Source: Anthropogastromicrobium sp050944455 (GTDB lineage Bacteria > Bacillota > Clostridia > Lachnospirales > Lachnospiraceae). Taken from it: 42,042 bases of DNA. The position numbers and the translations under genes are program-made. The notes beneath the pieces are model-generated. The model was given only the letters and a program-made list of their open reading frames with translations, made no database searches and had not been told where the DNA came from. Shown in pieces: positions 16,298 through 24,519 of the stretch; positions within the stretch are counted from its first letter, which is position 1; every line of letters starts with the position of its first letter. The DNA lies in contig JBMNRC010000023.1 in assembly GCA_050944455.1 (NCBI GenBank), positions 1 through 42,042 on the forward strand. Reading direction: 5' to 3'.

Positions 16298-16303
16298 AAA
16301 GCC

Positions 16304-17027
16304 AGAAAGAGAGAGAAATGAAAGGAGAAAGTAAAGCAGAGACGATGAGAGCTTTACAAAGAAGAGAAGTCTTAAAAGAATTCTGAACGAAAGGAGGACA
16401 AACCGAAGTACTAGCAAGTAATGTTCTGACGGTGTTCTAAAGCCGGGACAGGACCAGGATGAACGAAATGCGGATCTTCAATCAAAAGTTTTCAAACGTA
16501 TCAAAAGCGGGCCGAACGACATCAGAGGCTGCGACGAGAAAACAGATCTGAATAATTCTGAAGCGCAGATACTAAGAGAGAAGAGAAAAAGGAAAACGGT
16601 ACTTGGCTGAAAGATAAGCAGAGTAGAGAGAATTGAAGGAATTTTAGCAAGAAAGAATTCGAAGTTAAGTTTTCAACAAAGAAAGTTTTCCAGTAAGATT
16701 TAGCAGAAAAATTTCCAGTTAAGATTTAAAGAGAGTATTTCAAGTTAAGATTTCCGACGAGTTAACAGTACATTGAAAACTGAAATCCGAAAGCTTCATT
16801 TCATCAGGCCGGAAGTAAGTTTCTTGAATTCCCGCAGAGCAACAGAAGGGTTCAGGGAAGCTGAATAGAGGTGCCGGTACAGATAAACAAAGAAAATCGA
16901 AAAATGAGATGAAAGCTGACAGTCACATCCAGGAGGTACAAACCATTGGACAGTGAACAGTAAAGCGGGTATTGAATCGGAAGAGACGAAAAAGATTCAG
17001 TACCCGCTTTCATTTTTTGCTTTTTTT
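16304..17027 (+). ncRNA. Candidate long noncoding RNA of about 720 nt
   Basis: This A/G-rich, low-GC stretch in a GC-rich genome lies between a consensus promoter and a strong intrinsic terminator and has no plausible protein gene on the same strand. Features seen: a 7-bp stem GTAAAGC/GCTTTAC (16331-16337, 16351-16357); AGGAGG-ACAAACC twice (16392 and 16931); four or five AGTTAAGATTT-like motifs spaced 17-29 nt (16663, 16692, 16717, 16743, 16760); CATTGAAAACTGAA at 16771, like the boxA-type motif of Firmicutes rRNA leaders and spacers; a TGAAAT/ATTTCA stem just after it. It could be an rRNA leader/spacer relic lacking rRNA genes or an unknown large RNA. No known family is recognised. Confidence 0.5.
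16962..17027 (+). terminator. Strong terminator ending the noncoding transcript
   Basis: A 17-bp stem (16962-16978 with 16994-17010, one G-T pair and one mismatch at most) is followed by two T runs (17013-17018 and 17021-17027). The T runs are on the plus strand side, so it serves the plus-strand transcript, not the minus-strand gene at 17055. Confidence 0.88.
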
Positions 17028-17054
17028 CGGAAAGAACATCCATCAGCAGCCGGA

Positions 17055-17540
17055 TCAGAAACCAGTGATGTCGACGGCGGACTCGATCATGCGGACAAGC
17101 CGCGTCAGTCCGCTGAGGTCATCTTCGTGAAAACGGTCCGGAACAGGGCTGTCGATATCCAATACACCGGCGGGCGCAGTCCCGCCTTCTTTTGTTTTCC
17201 TGTGAATCGGAATGACGATTTCGGAGCGGGAAGCACTGTCGCAGGCGATGTGCCCCGGAAACCGGGTGACGTCGGGAACGACCTGAGGAGCGTCCTGCGC
17301 GATGGAAGTTCTGCAGACGCCTCTGCCGACGGGGATCTGGATGCAGGCCGGTTTTCCCTGGAACGGCCCGAGTACCAGCTCTCCGTTCCGCAGGATGTAG
17401 AAACCGGCCCAGCTGATCCGGTCCATCGACTGCATCAGCAGGGCGGAGAGATTGGACATCAGCGCAACGGCGCCGGCGTCGGCCGAAGCCAGGGACTGCG
17501 CCTGGGAAACGATCAGATCAAAATCAGCCATATCAGACAT
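17055..17540 (-). CDS. msrC: Free methionine-(R)-sulfoxide reductase (GAF domain)
   Basis: A 161-residue stand-alone GAF-domain enzyme of the fRMsr (YebR/MsrC) family, which reduces free methionine-R-sulfoxide with electrons from thioredoxin. All three conserved cysteines are present: C66, C76 (in VGRGVCRTSI) and C100 (in FPGHIACDSASRSEIVIP). ISWAGFYI and GVLDIDSP are also family blocks. It is on the minus strand; TATAAT with an upstream TG (17636-17628) gives an extended -10 promoter. Several GGGAGG copies precede the start, so M1 or M4 may be used. Trx genes upstream could supply its reductant. Confidence 0.92.
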   Translation of the reverse strand: MSDMADFDLIVSQAQSLASADAGAVALMSNLSALLMQSMDRISWAGFYILRNGELVLGPFQGKPACIQIPVGRGVCRTSIAQDAPQVVPDVTRFPGHIACDSASRSEIVIPIHRKTKEGGTAPAGVLDIDSPVPDRFHEDDLSGLTRLVRMIESAVDITGF

Positions 17541-17627
17541 TGCCTCCCTTACCTCCCTGCCTCCCGGATGACGGCCGGGAAACAGCGGCCATCTCTTTTC
17601 AGAAAAATCATCCTATCGGTTTTTTCC

Positions 17628-17636
17628 ATTATAGCA
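17628..17636 (-). promoter_or_regulatory. Extended -10 promoter of the methionine sulfoxide reductase gene
   Basis: Read on the minus strand the site is TGCTATAAT, a perfect -10 with the extended TGn. No good -35 is present. A-tract repeats begin 13 bp further upstream. Confidence 0.65.
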
Positions 17637-17648
17637 AATGACCAAGGC

Positions 17649-17791
17649 AAAATATGGCTATGGAAAATATGGCTACGGAAAAATATGGTTATGGAAAAAT
17701 GTGGCTATGAAAAAATATGGCTATGGAAAAATGTGGCTATGAAAAAATTTGGCTATGGCAAAATATGACTGGGGAAAAATATGGCTATGGC
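17649..17791. repeat. Nine tandem A-tract repeats (15-18 bp)
   Basis: The unit is AAAAATATGGCTATGG with small changes, at 17649, 17664, 17679, 17695, 17710, 17727, 17742, 17760 and 17775. Variable unit length excludes a simple coding repeat. It lies directly upstream of the -10 box of the minus-strand reductase gene. The rest of the 17541-18056 gap shows no gene; TATACT near 17947 might serve the cupin gene. Confidence 0.92.
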
Positions 17792-18056
17792 AAAACAGAA
17801 CGGAGCGGCATCCGCGGATTCCGGTCGGGCGGATGATACCATGTCCATGTTTATCTGGACGCGGTCCGGACGCGGAACGGCTTCAGCGAGGCTGCTCGCA
17901 GCGCGTTTCTCCCCGGAGCTTCTCCCCGGATTTTCCGCATATGCTATACTGATTGCGGTTGGCCATGGAGTGCCGGCGGCATCGCAGCCGGGCGCGTCCG
18001 CGGCCATGTGATTCATATACATCTTATCCGGAACGCCGGAAAACAGGAGGTCTGAA

Positions 18057-18407
18057 ATGGTCAGAAAAACAATGAAGAGAGAAGCGTCCAATATCCGCGG
18101 AGGAAAGGGAACCATTTACTTCGACGATATCATCACCAAAGAAGAGTTCAACGGGCACGGTTCTTCGTACACGAAGGTGACGATGCCGGCGGGAACCAGC
18201 ATCGGCTATCATCAGCACGTTGACAACACGGAGCAGTACTACATCCTGTCCGGCAACGGAACTTTTCTGGATACGGATGGCTCCAGAGTGGAAGTCGGCC
18301 CGGGCGACGTCTGCTACATCGAGGTGGGCCAGAGCCACGGAATGGAAAACAATTCAGACGCTGATCTGGTCATGATGGCGCTGATTTACAACAAGAAAGC
18401 CGACTGA
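18057..18407 (+). CDS. Small cupin-domain protein
   Basis: A 116-residue single cupin_2 barrel. The first metal motif is GYHQHVDNTEQYYILSGNG (about 56-74), the second is PGDVCYIEVGQSHGMEN (about 97-113), so the His and Glu metal ligands are kept. Such proteins can be isomerases, sugar-binding proteins or metal-dependent enzymes; none can be named here. AGGAGG lies 7 bases before the ATG. It stands alone, followed by a double hairpin with a T run. Confidence 0.85.
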   Translation: MVRKTMKREASNIRGGKGTIYFDDIITKEEFNGHGSSYTKVTMPAGTSIGYHQHVDNTEQYYILSGNGTFLDTDGSRVEVGPGDVCYIEVGQSHGMENNSDADLVMMALIYNKKAD

Positions 18408-18420
18408 TCCGCAGCACCCG

Positions 18421-18459
18421 GCCGGGCGGTCTGCCCGGCGGCAGGAAACCTGCATTTTT
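18421..18459 (+). terminator. Double-hairpin terminator after the cupin gene
   Basis: GCCGGGC/GCCCGGC (18421-18427, 18433-18439) is followed by GCAGG/CCTGC (18441-18445, 18449-18453) and ATTTTT. Confidence 0.7.
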
Positions 18460-18562
18460 GTGCCCCTCCAATACAAACCTGTGAATCGTAAAACGCTATG
18501 GCTCAGGAATACAGATGGCACAGGACGCAGCCTGATTTAATAAAAGTTTAATATCTGGACGG

Positions 18563-18604
18563 TTGAAACCATTTCTCCGCTGGTATAAAATTTACATGTG
18601 TATA
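18563..18604 (+). promoter_or_regulatory. Promoter of the radical-SAM gene with the shared TACATGTGTATA element
   Basis: TTGAAA (18563-18568) and TAAAAT (18586-18591) have a 17-bp spacer. TACATGTGTATA (18593-18604) covers the expected start of transcription. The same 12 bases occur at the matching place, in gene orientation, upstream of the convergent radical-SAM gene (21953-21942). The leader up to 18711 is AT-rich. Confidence 0.6.
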
Positions 18605-18710
18605 AATAATAACATTGTCATCAGATATTTATATGCATGGTTAAATAATAAAACTGTCAGTCCCGGCAGTCTCGGCGCAGCGGCCGGATTTCCGGGGAGA
18701 AGGAGGAGAA

Positions 18711-20162
18711 ATGGCGGATTTGGCTCATGCGGCAGAGAGAAAAGTTTTTGAAACCGCGTTGAACATTGCCGGAAACAAGGCGAAGAAACACACCGGGGAA
18801 GGATACGCCGGCGTTGTCGACGCCATGCAGAAGGTCCTGAAGGATGGCTGGAAACCCGAGGCTTACGACCGTCTGCGCAAAGGGCTGAGTTCCGGCGGCA
18901 AGTGGCAGATCTTTTTCGACAACCTGATTACACAGCGGGATTCCGATTATCTCAAGGGTCTGGTGATGTCTTTCGGTTACGAGGGAGCGCTGTCCGGATT
19001 CCGCCGCACGCGCGCCGTCAAGAAAAAGCTGAATATGCCGATTCCGTGGGTTATACTGTTTGACCCGACCAGCGCCTGCAACCTGCACTGCACCGGATGC
19101 TGGGCAGCGGAATACAAAAACACCCTGAATCTTTCGTACGAGGGTATGGACAGCATTGTCCGCCAGGCGAACGATCTGGGCATCCACATGTTTGTCCTGA
19201 CCGGCGGTGAACCGCTGGTCCGCAAGAAGGATGTGCTGCGCCTTGCGCAGGAGCACCCGGACAACGGCTACATGATTTACACCAACGGCACCCTTGTGGA
19301 CCAGGCATTCATCGACGAGATGAAGAAGAGCAAAAACATTCTTCTCTGCCTGAGCATCGAGGGAATGGAAGGCGCCACCGACATGCGCCGCGGGAACGGC
19401 GTGTTCCGGAAGGTCATAAAAGCGATGGATCTTCTGCGCGAAAACGGAATCGTGTTCGGCACTTCCATCTGCTATACTTCCCAGAATTACAAGGCTGTGA
19501 CCAGCGACGAGTTTCTGGATTTTCTGATTGAGAAGGGAGCCGTCGTCTGCTGGTACTTCAACTTCATGCCGATCGGCAATGACACGACGGTCGACCTGCT
19601 TCCGACTCCGGAACAGCGCGAGTATATGTATCACCGCCTCCGCGAGATCCGCGGATACACCGGCGGCAAGCCGATCTTTACCATGGACTTCCAGAACGAC
19701 GGCGAGTTCGTTTCGGGCTGCATCGCGGGCGGAAAATACTACTGCCATATCAACCCGAACGGCGACGTGGAGCCCTGCGTGTTTATCCATTATTCCAGCG
19801 CGAACATCCACGACATGAGCCTTCTGGACTGCCTGAAGCAGCCGCTGTTCAAGAACTACCAGGCGGCGCAGCCGTTCAATGAGAATCTCCTGAAGCCCTG
19901 CCCGATGCTGGAGAATCCCGAAATCCTCAGAAGGCTGGTCAAACAGTCCGGCGCGCACAGCACGGATATGAAGAGCCCGGAGGATGTGGATCACCTGTGC
20001 GGCAAGTGCGACGAGTACGCGAAGGAGTGGGGCCCGACCGCCGACCGGCTCTGGAAATCCAACCATCCGGATTATGTGATTCCCAAAGAAACGGAAGAGC
20101 AGGTTGAGGAACAGGAAGCCGCGATAAAGGCTGCGGCGCAGACAAGCGGAGCGGCTGAGTAA
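18711..20162 (+). CDS. Radical-SAM enzyme with SPASM-like C-terminal region
   Basis: A 483-residue radical-SAM protein. The cluster motif is CNLHCTGC (C123, C127, C130) in ILFDPTSACNLHCTGCWAAEY, and TGGEPLVRK is the SAM-binding GGE block. A later Cys set, GCIAGGKYYCHINPNGDVEPCVF and LCGKCDEYAKEWG, looks like the auxiliary-cluster region of SPASM or HpnH/DUF3463-like enzymes. An N-terminal helical region of about 105 residues precedes the core, and the tail is Glu/Ala-rich. The reaction is unknown. GGAGGAG precedes the ATG. It converges on a second, B12-type radical-SAM gene, with a common terminator and a shared promoter element, so they probably act together. The SPASM-like and HpnH-like layout permits a role in lipid or peptide modification, but this is speculative. 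Confidence 0.85.
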   Translation: MADLAHAAERKVFETALNIAGNKAKKHTGEGYAGVVDAMQKVLKDGWKPEAYDRLRKGLSSGGKWQIFFDNLITQRDSDYLKGLVMSFGYEGALSGFRRTRAVKKKLNMPIPWVILFDPTSACNLHCTGCWAAEYKNTLNLSYEGMDSIVRQANDLGIHMFVLTGGEPLVRKKDVLRLAQEHPDNGYMIYTNGTLVDQAFIDEMKKSKNILLCLSIEGMEGATDMRRGNGVFRKVIKAMDLLRENGIVFGTSICYTSQNYKAVTSDEFLDFLIEKGAVVCWYFNFMPIGNDTTVDLLPTPEQREYMYHRLREIRGYTGGKPIFTMDFQNDGEFVSGCIAGGKYYCHINPNGDVEPCVFIHYSSANIHDMSLLDCLKQPLFKNYQAAQPFNENLLKPCPMLENPEILRRLVKQSGAHSTDMKSPEDVDHLCGKCDEYAKEWGPTADRLWKSNHPDYVIPKETEEQVEEQEAAIKAAAQTSGAAE

Positions 20163-20226
20163 GGATCGGCTGGCGGAAGTCCGCCGGACAGTGGCGGGCG
20201 GAATGCAGCCGGGCAGATATTGAACT

Positions 20227-20275
20227 GCAGAAAGCCGGGGAATGGTCTTTGAAAGATCATTCCCCGGCTTTCTGC
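20227..20275. terminator. Bidirectional terminator between the two radical-SAM genes
   Basis: Bases 20227-20275 form an almost perfect 49-base palindrome, with arms GCAGAAAGCCGGGGAATG and its complement, between two convergent stop codons. Confidence 0.85.
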
Positions 20276-20354
20276 ACAAGAGGATTCTTTTTTTGAGTGC
20301 GGTCGATTTGCGCGGATCTGATTATCCGGACCGGTTTTCCAGGACCGGCGCCGC

Positions 20355-21767
20355 TCAGGCTGTCTGCGTCGGCGTGGAACTGTGCGCCTGCGCTGGTTCG
20401 AACATCCATTTGCAGTGGCGGAGCTGGTAATAGGAAGTGGATTTTGCCGTCTTCGAAGCTATACGCGCGGCAAGCGGGCCCCAGAAAGCGGCGACGGACA
20501 GGCCCCAGCGTCTCCATCCGTACTCGGCGCCGAAAAGCTTTCCGATGCGGAAGCAGGATTTGAAGTTGTAGAAGCTGCGGGAAGCCTTGTAGAATTCGTT
20601 CTGCAGATCCCACGGAGACAGGTTTTTCGGCTGGTAGGTCACGTTCATCATGTCGAACCAGGACCACTTCGCGAAGTCGAGCATACGGCCTTCCTTCTGC
20701 ATCTCTTCGTAAACCGGGGTTCCGGGGTACGGCGTCAGGATGGCCGGCTGCAGCTGGTAGGCGTCGATGGATTTCGCGAAATTGACGGAGCGCTCCATAT
20801 CCTCGGCGGTATCCTCGTCCAGGCCCAGGACAATGCTGGCGATCAGCCGGATGCCGTGTTTGCGGCAGGCTTCCCCGGCGCGGCGGATATCTTCGATGTT
20901 CTGGCGCTTGTTGACGGAATCCAGGGCCTTCTGATTGAGGGACTCGATGCCGATCAGCACGCGGGTCAGGTGGGCGTCATGCAGCAGGTTGAGCAGTTCC
21001 TCGTCGTTCGCCATATCCGTGCGGCCGAAGAAGAAAGTCTCCTTGAACGTCAGGCCCTCCTTGATCATGCGGCGGCAGATTTCCTTGGCGCGTTCTTTGT
21101 CCGCGGTGAAGTTGTCATCCTCGAAATTGAGGTACTTGAAGCCCATCTTCTTGTACATGCGGATTTCTTCGATGACATTGTCGATGCTGCGCTTGCGGTA
21201 AGGCGCGAACATGCGCGACGTAGTGCAGAAAGTGCAGCGGAACGGGCATCCGCGGGTGGAAATGACGTTGGCGGCCTTGCAGGGCGTCTTGAGGATGGAA
21301 TAATCCGGGAACGGCACTTCGTCAAGGTTTTTGATCGGGATTCCGTGGACGATCTTGTCCTTAATGCGGCCCTCGACGACGTCGAGGATAACTTTCTCGC
21401 CCTCGCCGACCATCACCTGGTCAGCGTGCTTTGCGCATTCCTCCGGACAGCTGGTAGCGTGGAAACCGCCCATCAGCACCCGCGCGTGGCCTTCTTTATG
21501 GATGCGGTCCGCCAGTTCGAATCCGCGCTCGGCGGACGCGGTCATGATGCTGATGCAGAAGACGTCGGTGGTCGGGATGAGTTTGTCATAGTCGACGGAG
21601 CCGTTCAGCTCTTCATAAACTTCCACGTCATGGCCGGCTTTCTTCAGAATGCCGCCGAGAATCAGGGGACCGGTGATGGAATTGGACTGGCCGTAGATTT
21701 TGCCGTTCTGACGGTAGATCCACAGGCGGCGCAGAGCGCTGGTCGGAGTGATAAATACGATTTTCAT
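20355..21767 (-). CDS. B12-binding-domain radical-SAM protein
   Basis: A 470-residue class B-like radical-SAM protein. The N-terminal 150 residues have the cobalamin-binding Rossmann fold (MKIVFITPTSALRRL, ILKKAGHDVEVYEE, ARVLMGGFHATSCPEE, VMVGEGEKVI). The DxHxxG ligand motif is absent, as in base-off radical-SAM methyltransferases. The cluster motif is CPFRCTFC in VISTRGCPFRCTFCTTSRMF, followed by the radical-SAM barrel (YLNFEDDNFT, GIESLNQKALDSVNK, LGLDEDTAEDM). The C-terminal part has a hydrophobic Trp-rich stretch. GGGAGGT precedes the ATG. The substrate is unknown; P-C or C-methylation, or hydrocarbon-chain chemistry, is possible. Pairing with the convergent radical-SAM gene suggests one pathway. 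Confidence 0.87.
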   Translation of the reverse strand: MKIVFITPTSALRRLWIYRQNGKIYGQSNSITGPLILGGILKKAGHDVEVYEELNGSVDYDKLIPTTDVFCISIMTASAERGFELADRIHKEGHARVLMGGFHATSCPEECAKHADQVMVGEGEKVILDVVEGRIKDKIVHGIPIKNLDEVPFPDYSILKTPCKAANVISTRGCPFRCTFCTTSRMFAPYRKRSIDNVIEEIRMYKKMGFKYLNFEDDNFTADKERAKEICRRMIKEGLTFKETFFFGRTDMANDEELLNLLHDAHLTRVLIGIESLNQKALDSVNKRQNIEDIRRAGEACRKHGIRLIASIVLGLDEDTAEDMERSVNFAKSIDAYQLQPAILTPYPGTPVYEEMQKEGRMLDFAKWSWFDMMNVTYQPKNLSPWDLQNEFYKASRSFYNFKSCFRIGKLFGAEYGWRRWGLSVAAFWGPLAARIASKTAKSTSYYQLRHCKWMFEPAQAHSSTPTQTA

Positions 21768-21941
21768 GCGTCAGAGTACCTCCCGAAAAATGCCGCGGGA
21801 CGCAGAAGGGATCTTTGGGCCGGCAAACGGGCGGAAATCCGCGAAGCTGTGCCTGCAGCAGGCTTTAGTGGTATTCCGTATAGAAAAATATTTTCTGAAA
21901 ACGGATAATATAAGAAATATTATTACAGAAATAGGATAAAC

Positions 21942-21998
21942 TATACACATGTATAAATATCCTCAAATTAATATCGCCTTTTCAATTTGAGAAGTCAA
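21942..21998 (-). promoter_or_regulatory. Promoter and operators of the B12 radical-SAM gene
   Basis: On the minus strand TTGACT (21998-21993) and GATATT (21975-21970) are 17 bp apart. An inverted repeat CTCAAATT (21962-21969) and AATTTGAG (21984-21991) brackets the spacer and -10. TACATGTGTATA (21953-21942) lies just downstream of the start point, identical to the element at 18593 and in the same orientation relative to its gene. Confidence 0.6.
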
Positions 21999-21999
21999 T

Positions 22000-22339
22000 A
22001 CGGCCGCGGAATAATTTATAAATTTTTAATAATTTGCAGGAGAGCGGGTACAGCGGTAAGGAAACTAAAGTCGGCCCGCCGGAAACGGACCTCCTGTGTT
22101 TCAGCTTTGACAGCCGATTGTCCAATAACCGGATAAGTCCACGTCCACCCTACAGCGGGCGGAAGACAGGGGAGTACAGGGAAAAGGGCAGGGCAGGAAA
22201 AGCGAGAGAATCGGGGAAGGGAAAAAGTCTTTAAAACAGGGGCCGCGCATGATAAGATGAAACTCAATCGGGAGCGGCCGGAATCCCGGCGCGGACGAAA
22301 GTCCGCGGAGAGACATGGCGGAAGGGAGTGAGACGGACA
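22000..22339. other. Gene-free stretch upstream of the M20 gene
   Basis: About 340 bases hold no recognisable gene, RNA or clear promoter. The left part is AT-rich and belongs to the minus-strand promoter region; the right part is GC-rich. Confidence 0.5.
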
Positions 22340-23536
22340 GTGAACAAGGAAGATCTGCTGCGGGAAGCAAAAGCGCTTGGTCCCCATCTGACGGAACTCC
22401 GGGAGGAATTTCACCGCCACCCGGAACTGTCGGGCGAGGAGGAGAAAACCGCGGACAGGATCGCGCGGGAGCTCCGCTCGATCGGCGGATACCGGATCCG
22501 GGAGCATGTGGCAGGGTACGGAATCATTGCGGACCTGGACGCCGGCTTTTCCGGCCGGGACGGCGATCATCGCGCCTGCCGGGTGCTTCTGCGGGCGGAC
22601 ATGGACGCCCTGCCGGTTGAGGAAAAAACAGGCCTTCCGTTTGCCTCTCAGGAGCCGGGAAAGATGCATGCCTGCGGCCACGACATGCATATGGCTTTCG
22701 TCCTCGGCGCGGCGCGCCTTCTGGCGGCGCATCAGCGGGAACTGAAAAACAGCGTGAGGCTGGTCTTTCAGCCGAGGGAGGAGCTTGCCCCATCCGGCGG
22801 GTCCCGCGATATGATCGCGGCGGGCTGCCTGAAGGATGTCGACGCGGCGTTCGGCCTGCACGTGTGGCCTTCCCTGACGGCCGGCGTGATCGGGTGCCGG
22901 GAAGGCGCGCAGATGGCGGTTTCCGACCGTTTTGCTGTCGATATCGCGGGAGAGACCTCGCACGGGGCGTCCCCCGACCAGGGCCGGGACGCGGTGCTGG
23001 CCGGATCGCTGTTCGTGGCAGCTGCGCAGCAGATCGTTTCGAGAAACGCAGAGCCGCAGGACGCCCTGGTGGTATCCATCGGGATTTTTAACGCCGGTGA
23101 GCGCTACAACGTGGTCGCGTCCGGGGCGCATCTGGAGGGAACGGTCCGCTCGCTGAGCGATGAGACGGCGGCCATGGCCGAACGGAGGCTGAAAGATATT
23201 CTGGAAGGGATCTGCGCCGCCTGCGGATGCACGGGGACGCTGGCTGTTCAGAAAGGGTACAGCGCGACGAGCAATACAGGGGATATGGCGCGGTATGTGC
23301 TCAGCGAAGCCGCGGAGCTTCTGGGAGAGGAAAGGGCGGCCCGGGTGCCGCGGTCGGGAATGGCCGCGGAAGATTTCGGATTCTATCTGAAGGAAGTCCC
23401 GGGGGCGTTTTTCTGGATCGGGACGGCGGAACCCGGAGAGCCGGTGTACCCGCTGCACAGCGCCCGCTTCCGGGGAAACAGCCGGATCCTTCCGGACGGG
23501 GCCGCGCTGTTTGCCGCGCTGGCGATGGATTTCTGA
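22340..23536 (+). CDS. M20D-family amidohydrolase
   Basis: A cytoplasmic metallo-amidohydrolase of the hippurate/N-acyl-amino-acid hydrolase (M20D) group that frees amino acids from acyl or aryl amides. The di-metal site residues are C112, H114 and the nearby blocks HACGHDMHMAF, QPREELAPSGG, HVWPSLTAG, and the C-terminal MAAEDFGFY. Length of 398 residues is normal. I start at GTG 22340 because AGGGAG lies 11 bases upstream; an in-frame GTG at 22328 overlaps that site. DLDAGFSGRDGDHRACR is slightly longer than usual. It stands alone and converges on the HTH gene. Confidence 0.9.
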   Translation: MNKEDLLREAKALGPHLTELREEFHRHPELSGEEEKTADRIARELRSIGGYRIREHVAGYGIIADLDAGFSGRDGDHRACRVLLRADMDALPVEEKTGLPFASQEPGKMHACGHDMHMAFVLGAARLLAAHQRELKNSVRLVFQPREELAPSGGSRDMIAAGCLKDVDAAFGLHVWPSLTAGVIGCREGAQMAVSDRFAVDIAGETSHGASPDQGRDAVLAGSLFVAAAQQIVSRNAEPQDALVVSIGIFNAGERYNVVASGAHLEGTVRSLSDETAAMAERRLKDILEGICAACGCTGTLAVQKGYSATSNTGDMARYVLSEAAELLGEERAARVPRSGMAAEDFGFYLKEVPGAFFWIGTAEPGEPVYPLHSARFRGNSRILPDGAALFAALAMDF

Positions 23537-23639
23537 GGGCACGGTACACGGGAATGGCGGGATGCCCCCGTCAGGGAAAACGCTGCCCGGTGAACAGCTG
23601 CCCGGGAAAACGCTGCCCGGAAAACCGTATGGATCAGAA

Positions 23640-24182
23640 TCAGGAATTCCCGTTTTGTTCCCTGACGGCTTTCTGCGCCTTCACGACCGCTTCCAGCTCT
23701 TTCCGGTCGAGCTTCCCGGCGGCAATGGTGCTGTCCACCCACAGCTGGAGGGAAGCCACGGTGCGGGAGATGCGGGTCAGTTCCCCGCGGATACGGACAA
23801 AATCGGCGAGTTCGCTTTCACTGATCTGGCCGTCCACGGAGATGTCGACGAGCAGGTCCTTTTCTTTCGCGAGGGCGTTGACGGAGGAGATGACTTCCAG
23901 GACAATCTGGGAGAGATCCTCGGATTCCGCCTCCGGGACATACTTCCGCCCGATCGGGCACTCGTGGGAGCAGTAATAGTTGGTGAGCTCCGGCTTTTTG
24001 TAGGCCTCAGCCATGGCGAGAACGTCCTCGGGCAGCACCTGGACGGACCCGTTTTCCATTTTTTCGATGCGGGCGTCCGAGATAAACTGCATCGCTTCGC
24101 TGGCCGCGGCGCGGGTGAGGCCGGCGGCTTCCCGGGCCTTCTGGTATACGTTTTTATTTTCTTTGACGGATTTTCTTCCCAT
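23640..24182 (-). CDS. Helix-turn-helix (XRE-like) protein with conserved Cys segment
   Basis: A 180-residue protein. Residues about 10-60 form an XRE-type helix-turn-helix (VYQKAREAAGLTRAAASEAMQFISDARIEKMENGS). The next part, LTNYYCSHECPIGRKYVPEAE, has two close cysteines and could bind a metal or serve as a redox switch. The C-terminal 95 residues are helical and likely coiled coil (VISSVNALAKEKDLLVDISVDGQISESELADFVRIRGELTRISRTVASLQLWVDSTI). I use ATG 24182; a TTG 36 bases upstream is in frame but lacks a good ribosome binding site. Function is unknown; it could be a regulator. Confidence 0.75.
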   Translation of the reverse strand: MGRKSVKENKNVYQKAREAAGLTRAAASEAMQFISDARIEKMENGSVQVLPEDVLAMAEAYKKPELTNYYCSHECPIGRKYVPEAESEDLSQIVLEVISSVNALAKEKDLLVDISVDGQISESELADFVRIRGELTRISRTVASLQLWVDSTIAAGKLDRKELEAVVKAQKAVREQNGNS

Positions 24183-24206
24183 GGTTTCTGCTTTCCCTGT
24201 TTTCTT

Positions 24207-24282
24207 ATCGGAATACAAATCGGAATAATGCTATATCGGAGTAACGCTGTATTGATGATACGGCGGCGCCATCATTATAGCA
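24207..24282 (-). promoter_or_regulatory. Extended -10 promoter and ATCGGA repeats upstream of the HTH gene
   Basis: On the minus strand TGCTATAAT covers 24282-24274. ATCGGA(A/G)TA occurs at 24207, 24219 and 24235, between promoter and start codon; these could be autoregulatory sites. The remaining 24283-24519 region is GC-rich and shows no gene. Confidence 0.45.
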
Positions 24283-24519
24283 CGGGAACGCATGGGGCGG
24301 CGGCCGGGACTGCCGGGGAGGCCGCAGCGTGGAACCGCAGCACGGAAGCGGGCTGCGGTTTCACGGAATACGGATACGCCTGGGCGGAAACCGCGGCGTG
24401 AAACGCCGGACAGCAGCCTGCGGGCGATGGCTGACAATGGGAAATGCCGGCGTGAAATATCATCGCGGCGCGAAACCGGCGATACAGAAAAACAGTAAGG
24501 AGAAAGCAGAGAGACGGAA

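Noticed and set aside
15986..16417. A 143-codon minus-strand frame rich in Leu/Phe/Ser
   Set aside because: It is the complement of the A/G-rich noncoding stretch and overlaps the CRISPR-like repeats; no start signal or membrane-protein family is recognisable.
16947..16961. A five-codon leader peptide (TTG start after AGGAGG) before the terminator
   Set aside because: The frame is too short and ends before any regulated gene on this strand; no attenuation partner exists.
16304..17027. An rRNA gene
   Set aside because: The leader-like motifs are present, but no conserved 16S, 23S or 5S sequence (for example the 16S start or anti-Shine-Dalgarno end) was found.
16953..17768. A 271-codon plus-strand frame over the reductase gene
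   Set aside because: It starts in a terminator, runs antisense to the fRMsr gene, and ends in the A-tract repeats; nothing resembles a protein family.
20389..20402. A tRNA T-arm (GGTTCGAA-like)
   Set aside because: The surrounding bases do not form a cloverleaf and lie inside the radical-SAM coding region.
20382..21908. A 508-codon plus-strand frame opposite the B12 radical-SAM gene
   Set aside because: It is the shadow of a complete radical-SAM protein on the other strand.
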